Assembly: GCA_009782665.1 (NCBI GenBank)
Contig: WRIP01000009.1
Location: 1-19,369 of the forward strand
DNA: 19,369 bases
Source of the DNA: Oscillospiraceae bacterium
GTDB lineage: Bacteria; Bacillota; Clostridia; Oscillospirales; Ruminococcaceae
Direction of reading: 5' to 3'
Below the pieces are notes generated by a model that had not been told where the DNA came from, did no database searches, and worked only from the letters and a program-made list of their open reading frames with translations. Shown here piece after piece: positions 14,335 through 19,369 of this stretch (its first letter is position 1; each line of letters starts with the position of its first letter). Made by a program: the position numbers and the translations under genes.

Positions 14335-15447
14335 ATGAATTTCAGAAAGCTGGGTAACACAGGTTTAAGCGTCTCTGCATTAGGACTTGGATGTATGAGA
14401 TTCCCGAATGACAGCAAAGGCAGGTTGGATGAAGAATACGGAGCAAAGTTGATACGCGCTGCTATTGATGACGGAGTTAACTACATGGATACCGGATATC
14501 CCTACCATGGAGGTAGAAGTGAGGTAATATTAGGTAAAGCACTAAAGGACGGATATAGAGAAAAAACGATTGTCGCAACCAAATGTCCCATGGGACAGAT
14601 GAGCTCCACCGCGGATTTTGATCGAGTACTTCAAATTCAACTCGATCGACTGGACCTTCCTTCTGTAGACAGCTATATGTTCCACGGACTAGAGCGATCC
14701 TCCTTCGACAACAAGGTGGTGAAGTACGGATTGCTGGATAAGATGGAAGAGGCTCGTGCAAACGGAAAGATTAAGTATATCGGTTTCTCGTTCCACGACA
14801 GTTATGATTCATTTATGCATATCATAGACTCATATGATTGGGATTTTGCTCAGGTACAGATGAACTATATCGATATTGAGTATCAGGCTACCCTCAAAGG
14901 TGTCAAAGAAGCAGGAGAAAGAGGTATCGGTATCATAGCGATGGAACCGCTACTCGGCGGAAAGCTCGCTAATCTCTCACAAGCAGCTGCAAATCTCATC
15001 GATCCTGCCAAGTCAGCCGTCGAATGGGCATTAGATTTCCTGTGGAATCTACCCGAGATGAGTATTGTACTCTCGGGAATGAGCAGTTTTGAACAACTCC
15101 AACAGAATATCATATATGCTTCCCGTTCGGATATTGGGATGTTATCGGAAGAGAACATCGAGATGTTGATGAAGGTAAGGAATGTATATAATGGGTTGCT
15201 GTTAGCACCCTGTACCCGTTGCAAATACTGTATGCCCTGTCCCGCAGGCATAGATATACCGCGTGCTCTTAAAGCATACAACTCCACCGCAACCGGTACC
15301 TTTGATGAAGCGTTGGCATACTACAACCGGCAGGTTCCGGTCGGAGCATCCGAGTGCCTGAACTGTAAGCACTGCGAAGAGGAGTGTCCGCAACACATCA
15401 AGGTGAGTGAACTGATGGCAGAAATCAGTGAAATCTTCCGCAGATAA
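14335..15447 (+). CDS. Aldo/keto reductase with C-terminal double 4Fe-4S motif (COG1453 type)
   Basis: A 370-residue predicted oxidoreductase. The TIM-barrel starts FRKLGNTGLSVSALGLGCMR and has the catalytic tetrad Asp52, Tyr57 (YMDTGYPYHGG), Lys83 (ATKCPM) and His117 (YMFHGLE). C-terminal to the barrel are two cluster motifs: Cys293, 296, 299, 302 (CTRCKYCMPCP) and Cys341, 344, 347, 351 (CLNCKHCEEECP), so two [4Fe-4S] clusters are expected. This fused form is common in strict anaerobes and probably passes electrons via ferredoxin-like centres; the physiological substrate is unknown. AAAGGAG precedes the ATG. A strong hairpin terminator follows, so it is probably a single-gene unit. Confidence 0.92.
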   Translation: MNFRKLGNTGLSVSALGLGCMRFPNDSKGRLDEEYGAKLIRAAIDDGVNYMDTGYPYHGGRSEVILGKALKDGYREKTIVATKCPMGQMSSTADFDRVLQIQLDRLDLPSVDSYMFHGLERSSFDNKVVKYGLLDKMEEARANGKIKYIGFSFHDSYDSFMHIIDSYDWDFAQVQMNYIDIEYQATLKGVKEAGERGIGIIAMEPLLGGKLANLSQAAANLIDPAKSAVEWALDFLWNLPEMSIVLSGMSSFEQLQQNIIYASRSDIGMLSEENIEMLMKVRNVYNGLLLAPCTRCKYCMPCPAGIDIPRALKAYNSTATGTFDEALAYYNRQVPVGASECLNCKHCEEECPQHIKVSELMAEISEIFRR

Positions 15448-15468
15448 GAGTAAGAAGAAATAGAAGAT

Positions 15469-15496
15469 AAAAGTAGCAGAATTCTCTGCTACTTTT
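15469..15496. terminator. Terminator hairpin after the aldo/keto reductase gene
   Basis: AAAAGTAGCAGA (15469-15480) and TCTGCTACTTTT (15485-15496) form a perfect 12-bp stem around ATTC. The T run is part of the stem, and the A run opposite makes it potentially bidirectional. Confidence 0.85.
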
Positions 15497-15551
15497 GTAT
15501 CACTGCAAATACATATGTAGATAGAATGATTATCACAAAGGAACAATAACT

Positions 15552-16130
15552 ATGGGAAAGATACCGAGCTGTACAGAAGCAAAAGACATACTCTTGCAGT
15601 ATAATGCCGATGTGTTTCATCTGAAACATGCCGAAACGGTAAGTGGGGTACTCGGATGGTTCGCTAGGAAATATGATCCCGATATGGAGGAGTACTACGC
15701 TGCGGTTGGGATGTTACATGACGTGGACTTAGAAGCCTGTCCGGGTGAACACTGTACCGGTTGTTACGAGCTACTGAGAAACCACGATATTGATGAAGCC
15801 TTTATCGATGCGGTTGCGAGTCACGGATATGATGTGGTTCAGTTTGACGTTGCACCCAAGACATACATGGAGAAGGTACTCTATGCCGTAGACGAACTGA
15901 CCGGACTTATCGGTGCTGCAGCGTTGATGAGACCTTCTAAGAGTGTATCAGACATTACATACAAGTCGGTGATAAAGAAATTTAAGAGCCCGTCCTTTGC
16001 GGTAGGTGTCTCAAGAGAGATAATCCAAACGGGAGCAGATATGATGGAGGTATCGCTGCAGCAACTCATCGAGGATACGATAGTTGCCATGCAGAACCTG
16101 CTTCCTGTTGACCAGCTGGAAGAAGGGTAA
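15552..16130 (+). CDS. HD-domain metal-dependent hydrolase
   Basis: A 192-residue HD superfamily protein. His26 (FHLKHAETV), His56-Asp57 (GMLHDVDLE), His91 (ASHGYDV) and Asp114 (AVDELTG) give the H...HD...H...D metal-binding set. Relatives in Firmicutes are annotated as HDIG-domain hydrolases; substrates are often nucleotides or phosphate esters but are not shown here. AAAGGA lies about 8 bases before the ATG. It follows a terminator and so needs its own promoter; TAGAAT near 15521 is a possible -10. The CDF gene follows after 68 bases without an evident terminator. Confidence 0.85.
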   Translation: MGKIPSCTEAKDILLQYNADVFHLKHAETVSGVLGWFARKYDPDMEEYYAAVGMLHDVDLEACPGEHCTGCYELLRNHDIDEAFIDAVASHGYDVVQFDVAPKTYMEKVLYAVDELTGLIGAAALMRPSKSVSDITYKSVIKKFKSPSFAVGVSREIIQTGADMMEVSLQQLIEDTIVAMQNLLPVDQLEEG

Positions 16131-16198
16131 GAGCTTTCACGTTTTGCTAATGATAAATACTTTGGAAAAATTCAAAAAAACAGGAGTACACAGAATAT

Positions 16199-17134
16199 AT
16201 GTCATCCGAGAGAATTAAACTGATAAAGACTGCTTCAATCATCTCTATCTGTGGTAACCTCATCCTTGCAGTGCTTAAGATAGTATTCGGGATTATTGCA
16301 AAAAGCAATGCTGTTTTGGCAGACGGAATCGACTCATCCTCGGATGTGCTCATCAGTATAGTGAGCCTAGCAGTGGTTGGTGTTATGTCTAAACCTGCCG
16401 ATGTAGAGCATCCGTTCGGGCATCGCAGAGCTGAGACGATAGCTACCGCATTTTTGTCATTTGTGTTGTTCTTTTCCGGAGCACAACTAGTCGTCAACTC
16501 CGTTTCCAAACTCATAAATGGAGGGCAACCACCTGAGCTTTCGATTACGGTATTCATTGTTACCGTAGTATCGATACTCGGGAAACTCGCCATTTCATTA
16601 AGCCAGAGTATTATCGGTAAACGTGCCAACTCACAGATGTTGATTGCTAATGCAAAGAATATGACAGGGGATATCCTCATATCTTCAAGTGTACTTGTGG
16701 GACTGGTTATATCGTTGTTTTCCGATTCTTTAATCGTCGACTCTATTATTGCGATGCTCATTGGGCTGTGGGTGGTAAAGACCTCGGTTAATATCTTTAT
16801 GGAGGTCAACATAGAGCTCATGGATGGAAACACCGAACTCGAACCATATAGAATTGTGTTTGAAGCGGTTAGTATAGTTGACGGTGCATTTAATCCTCAC
16901 CGTGCTCGAATGAGAAAAATCGCCGGCATGTGGGATATAGATTTCGATATACATGTCGATCCAACCTGTAGTATAACCAAAGCACATAATATTGCCAGAG
17001 CGGTAGAAGATGAGATAATGCGAAGGATGGATAATATCCTTGAAGTAGTGATTCATGTAGAACCAATGGGTGATATAGATGATACCGAATCGTTTGGACT
17101 TACCGAAGAGTTAATAGAGACTGCTCAGGAATAG
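16199..17134 (+). CDS. Cation diffusion facilitator (CDF) metal/proton antiporter
   Basis: A 311-residue CDF exporter that removes divalent metal from the cytoplasm in exchange for protons. Six membrane segments occupy residues 10-190. TM2 has Asp45 and Asp49 (DGIDSSSD), the loop has HPFGHRRAE (71-79), and the C-terminal cytoplasmic metal-binding domain includes DIHVDPTCSITKAHNIA and a final VVIHVEP. In the zinc transporter FieF/YiiP the TM5 half of the transport site is HxxxD; here it is Asn154-MTG-Asp158. Loss of that His suggests a metal other than zinc, such as manganese or iron. AGGAG is 12 bases before the ATG, which is long. A strong terminator follows. Confidence 0.9.
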   Translation: MSSERIKLIKTASIISICGNLILAVLKIVFGIIAKSNAVLADGIDSSSDVLISIVSLAVVGVMSKPADVEHPFGHRRAETIATAFLSFVLFFSGAQLVVNSVSKLINGGQPPELSITVFIVTVVSILGKLAISLSQSIIGKRANSQMLIANAKNMTGDILISSSVLVGLVISLFSDSLIVDSIIAMLIGLWVVKTSVNIFMEVNIELMDGNTELEPYRIVFEAVSIVDGAFNPHRARMRKIAGMWDIDFDIHVDPTCSITKAHNIARAVEDEIMRRMDNILEVVIHVEPMGDIDDTESFGLTEELIETAQE

Positions 17135-17178
17135 TTCAAATTTAGTTGCCGGACGAAGATATAATACGACAAGAAAAG

Positions 17179-17219
17179 AGACCGAGTATATACGTATTAG
17201 TGTATCTCTCGGTCTTTTT
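17179..17219. terminator. Bidirectional terminator between CDF and TetR genes
   Basis: AGACCGAG (17179-17186) pairs with CTCGGTCT (17208-17215), and an inner ATATAC pairs with GTGTAT. Five T residues end the plus-strand reading (17215-17219); on the minus strand the stem is followed by CTTTTCTT. It serves the two convergent genes. Confidence 0.85.
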
Positions 17220-17315
17220 GTAGCTTAATAAACTGCTCCATCTCTGTTTTGTGTTTGCCTAAAACATACGGCAATATCATAGGTATTCAGTAAAACGAGT
17301 ATTCTGTTGTTTACC

Positions 17316-17969
17316 CTATACTCCTAATGACAGCAGCTTTGATATCTTATGACGCATGTCATAAAAAAGCAGTTCGGTATTATCGACTATACCCTCTTCG
17401 AAGTACTCGTGAAGTCTGAGATCATTGAGTGAAATTAACCACATCATGATATGTAGTGACAGTAGATTGGTATATGATGGGGGGATGATACCCCTGTCTA
17501 TTAGTGTATCGAAATTAGTCTTAAAAACCAGTACCGTCTGACCATACAGTAACTCTCGGGTACACCATTTCGCTAGAGCATTGGTGTATTGTTCGCGATT
17601 AACTAAAGACATCCCGAGATAGATAAGCATATTGGCTGAGTTAGGGAGTTCAATAGAAAAAAACCTGTCGAGAACACTCTCAAGTGTTACATGCGTCGGA
17701 TAGGGTGCAGAAAATTTTTCCAAAAACCGGGAGTACTCGGAAATAAAGCATTTTAAGATGTCATCGATCAGTGCTTCTTTAGTTTGGTAGTATTGATAGA
17801 TATCAGCTTTCGCTATACCGATATCTTGGGCTATCTCCAGTAACGAGACAGCCGCTATACCCTTCTGTGTAAATAATCTAAGTGCTACTGAAAGGAGCAG
17901 ATTCCTTACATTATCGGTATAGTTGAATCCGGATACTATTTTCTGATTCATAATCAACTCTTTGTCCAT
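17316..17969 (-). CDS. TetR-family transcriptional regulator
   Basis: A 217-residue DNA-binding regulator. The N-terminal helix-turn-helix domain reads LFTQKGIAAVSLLEIAQDIG followed by IAKADIYQYYQTKEALIDDIL, the standard TetR pattern. The C-terminal ligand/dimer domain is not recognisable by family. The start at 17969 is preferred because AAGGAG lies six bases upstream. A further ATG at 18002 has no such site, and one at 17951 lies behind a degenerate copy of the same initiation region (AAAGAG), produced by an 18-base tandem duplication. The target gene is not obvious: downstream is the convergent CDF gene, upstream a gene-free stretch and the PBP. A perfect palindrome 42 bases upstream may be its operator. 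Confidence 0.88.
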   Translation of the reverse strand: MDKELIMNQKIVSGFNYTDNVRNLLLSVALRLFTQKGIAAVSLLEIAQDIGIAKADIYQYYQTKEALIDDILKCFISEYSRFLEKFSAPYPTHVTLESVLDRFFSIELPNSANMLIYLGMSLVNREQYTNALAKWCTRELLYGQTVLVFKTNFDTLIDRGIIPPSYTNLLSLHIMMWLISLNDLRLHEYFEEGIVDNTELLFYDMRHKISKLLSLGV

Positions 17970-17981
17970 AATCAACTCCTT
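17946..17981 (-). repeat. 18-base tandem duplication of the tetR translation start
   Basis: Read on the minus strand, AAGGAGTTGATTATGGAC (17981-17964) is followed directly by AAAGAGTTGATTATGAAT (17963-17946). Each unit holds a Shine-Dalgarno sequence and an in-frame ATG; the second Shine-Dalgarno has one mismatch. Confidence 0.9.
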
Positions 17982-18010
17982 GTTACAAATGCTAGAATTC
18001 ATTGCAATGA

Positions 18011-18020
18011 TAAACGTTTA
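18011..18020. promoter_or_regulatory. Palindrome, possible TetR operator
   Basis: TAAACGTTTA is perfectly self-complementary and lies 42 bases upstream of the tetR start, where a self-regulating TetR protein would be expected to bind. A second small palindrome, ATTGCAAT, is at 18001-18008. Confidence 0.3.
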
Positions 18021-18027
18021 AGTAACT

Positions 18028-18123
18028 TTAAGGTCAAGAAAAATCTAGAAATATGCGAAAAAATGCTAAAATAATACACAAAACTCTTTAGATTACGCAA
18101 AAATCTATAGAATATGACCTTAA
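18028..18123. repeat. Imperfect inverted repeat in the gene-free tetR-PBP interval
   Basis: TTAAGGTCA (18028-18036) and TGACCTTAA (18115-18123) are exact inverted copies 78 bases apart. Inside them TGCG (18054-18057) and CGCA (18096-18099) repeat the symmetry, and each arm holds AAAAATCTA with a small palindrome (TCTAGA or TCTATAGA). The 96-base unit is AT-rich and has no gene. Apart from this and the palindrome at 18011, I see nothing else in 17970-18244. Confidence 0.5.
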
Positions 18124-18244
18124 TACACTCAAATCAATCGGTTAATATGCGCCTGTGACATCAACGCTAAACCTAATAGGGAACTTAGGAAAAATATAAG
18201 ACATCGATTTATTAAGCTACAAAGGTCGTATATAGTTGAATATG

Positions 18245-18279
18245 GAAAAGATGCCTAGCTTAGATCAGCTAAGGCATCT
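18245..18279 (-). terminator. Terminator of the PBP gene
   Basis: AGATGCCT (18249-18256) pairs with AGGCATCT (18272-18279), extended by AGC/GCT across one bulged base. Read on the minus strand the stem runs into TTTTCC. It begins about 23 bases after the PBP stop codon. Confidence 0.8.
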
Positions 18280-18302
18280 CATTAGTTCATTCGCTAAAAA
18301 GG

Positions 18303-19369
18303 TTATCCGTCGGGAGGAGGTGGCAGTGTCGCTGGATCTGGTCTTGGGTATGCATAGATGGGATCATTAGGATCCGGTGCTCGTGAATGATCACATACTT
18401 GTGGTATATGGTCGTCCTTGTAGTATCCGATACGTACATTGGGGCATTCAGCTGATGCTAGATCTCCGGAAGCCAAGCAGAATCGTCTGGCTCGCACACC
18501 GGTTTCGGGCATCGCAAACTCCAACGGTTCCAGATCTGCGGTGATCTCGGTCATAACCTTCCGAAATACTAGCTGAACTGGATGAGGACGTACACTCTCC
18601 ATCTGCGCCTGTACATCATATCCCTGCCAGACTGCCATTACATAGTAAGGATTCATACCTACAAACCAGAAGTCCATATCATCGGTATGGGTTCCGGATT
18701 TTCCGACATAATCCATGTTCCCGGCAGGTGTGGCATTAATACCGGTTCCGGAGTATCCGGAATGCATGACGTTATACAGCAGACGGTTCATGATATATGC
18801 CGTGTCATCACTAAAAGCCTTAATCTTTTGAATATAATTAGTCTTATCGAACACCACCTCGCCCTGGGCGTTGAGTATTACTGTATAGCTATGTGGGGAG
18901 TAGTAGTACCCGCTGTTGCCGAAGGCAGCATAAGCAGCACACATTTCCAGTGGCGTTACCCCCTTGTAGAGACCTCCTAAAGCCAACGAATATGTTACAT
19001 CTCCGACATCGTCTAGCGACTCTAAACCGAGGAAAGATTTCAGATATTCAAAACTGAATTCGATACCGATAGTGTGGATGGTCCAGACTGCTGTGGTGTT
19101 GAGCGATGCGGCAATCCCGGCTGCTACCGTGACCGGTGGACCGAGTGTTCTACTATAGTTACGAGGCCATTTCGGATATCCGGGAATAGTTCCGTCAGGT
19201 AAGGGATCGTCATTGAAGAGTGTTGAGAAGTGTATAGCATTTACCTCGAGTGCCGGACCATAGGCAGCAAGAGGTTTCATTGAAGAACCGGTTGAACGGG
19301 TTCCCATGGTAAAACGATTGAAGCTGCGGCTTTCATTCTTTTCGCCTAAACCTCCGACCACGCCTTTGA
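18303..19369 (-). CDS. Class A penicillin-binding protein, transpeptidase part (5' end beyond right edge)
   Basis: The C-terminal 355 residues of a class A PBP, which polymerises and cross-links peptidoglycan outside the membrane. All three transpeptidase motifs are present in order: SxxK as SSMK in STGSSMKPLAAYGPALE, SxN as SLN in AASLNTTAVW, and KSG in YVGKSGTHTDD. LALGGLYKGVTPLEMCAAYAAFGNSG is another PBP1A-type landmark. The tail has RRFCLASGDLASAECPN, a Cys-bearing segment frequent in Firmicutes PBPs, and ends Pro-rich (PDPATLPPPPDG). The glycosyltransferase (GT51) domain and membrane anchor lie beyond the window. A hairpin terminator follows the stop. Confidence 0.93.
   Translation of the reverse strand, partial: KGVVGGLGEKNESRSFNRFTMGTRSTGSSMKPLAAYGPALEVNAIHFSTLFNDDPLPDGTIPGYPKWPRNYSRTLGPPVTVAAGIAASLNTTAVWTIHTIGIEFSFEYLKSFLGLESLDDVGDVTYSLALGGLYKGVTPLEMCAAYAAFGNSGYYYSPHSYTVILNAQGEVVFDKTNYIQKIKAFSDDTAYIMNRLLYNVMHSGYSGTGINATPAGNMDYVGKSGTHTDDMDFWFVGMNPYYVMAVWQGYDVQAQMESVRPHPVQLVFRKVMTEITADLEPLEFAMPETGVRARRFCLASGDLASAECPNVRIGYYKDDHIPQVCDHSRAPDPNDPIYAYPRPDPATLPPPPDG

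Noticed and set aside
16147..16833. Minus-strand open frame of 228 codons opposite the CDF gene
   Set aside because: It mirrors the codon structure of the CDF protein on the other strand; the CDF motifs on the plus strand are unmistakable.
1..19369. CRISPR arrays, tRNA genes, insertion sequences or phage genes
   Set aside because: I saw no regularly spaced repeats, cloverleaf-like sequence, transposase or integrase motifs anywhere in the window.

Overview
The window (19,369 bases, AT-leaning, strong GAGG/AAGGAG Shine-Dalgarno sites, a SAM-responsive RNA leader, Firmicutes-style class A PBP, extended -10 promoters) reads as a chromosomal segment of an anaerobic low-to-mid GC Firmicute, most likely a Clostridia-type gut bacterium. 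This is inferred from gene content only; no rRNA or other marker is present. I see no tRNA, rRNA, CRISPR array, transposase or phage gene.

Layout. (1) 1-2438, minus strand: a two-gene hemicellulose/pectin unit, with a beta-helix lipoprotein followed by a GH51 alpha-L-arabinofuranosidase cut by the left edge. (2) 2594-4475, plus: a flavin-reductase-like protein and an MFS transporter, ended by a hairpin terminator. (3) 4604-5177, plus: a SAM riboswitch with a complete terminator/antiterminator switch in front of a small protein I cannot identify. (4) 5238-12031, minus: a tightly packed eight-gene operon. In transcription order it encodes a WecE/RffA-type sugar 4-aminotransferase, a WbqC-family protein, a thiamine-diphosphate enzyme of the acetolactate synthase type, a PylC/CarB-like ATP-grasp ligase, a metallophosphoesterase, an ArnC/GtrB-like polyprenyl-phosphate glycosyltransferase and two 4-TM EamA/ArnE-ArnF-like subunits. 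Divergent from it (12252-14276, plus) is a large GT-C-like membrane protein. (5) 14335-17134, plus: an aldo/keto reductase with two 4Fe-4S motifs, an HD-domain hydrolase and a CDF metal exporter. (6) 17316-17969, minus: a TetR regulator, then a 333-bp gene-free region with palindromes. (7) 18303-19369, minus: the transpeptidase end of a class A PBP, its 5' part beyond the window.

The most notable system is region 4 with its divergent neighbour. The order aminotransferase, tailoring enzymes, GT2 polyprenyl-phosphate transferase, paired small flippase subunits and GT-C transferase mirrors the logic of the Gram-negative arn (aminoarabinose) pathway. The predicted sugar is a nucleotide-linked 4-amino-4,6-dideoxyhexose, and the middle of the pathway is unfamiliar (WbqC + ThDP carboligase-like + ATP-grasp + phosphoesterase). 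My hypothesis is that a substituted amino sugar is made on a nucleotide carrier, moved to undecaprenyl phosphate, flipped, and attached to a surface glycan by the GT-C protein. The second notable item is the SAM riboswitch controlling an unrecognised gene.
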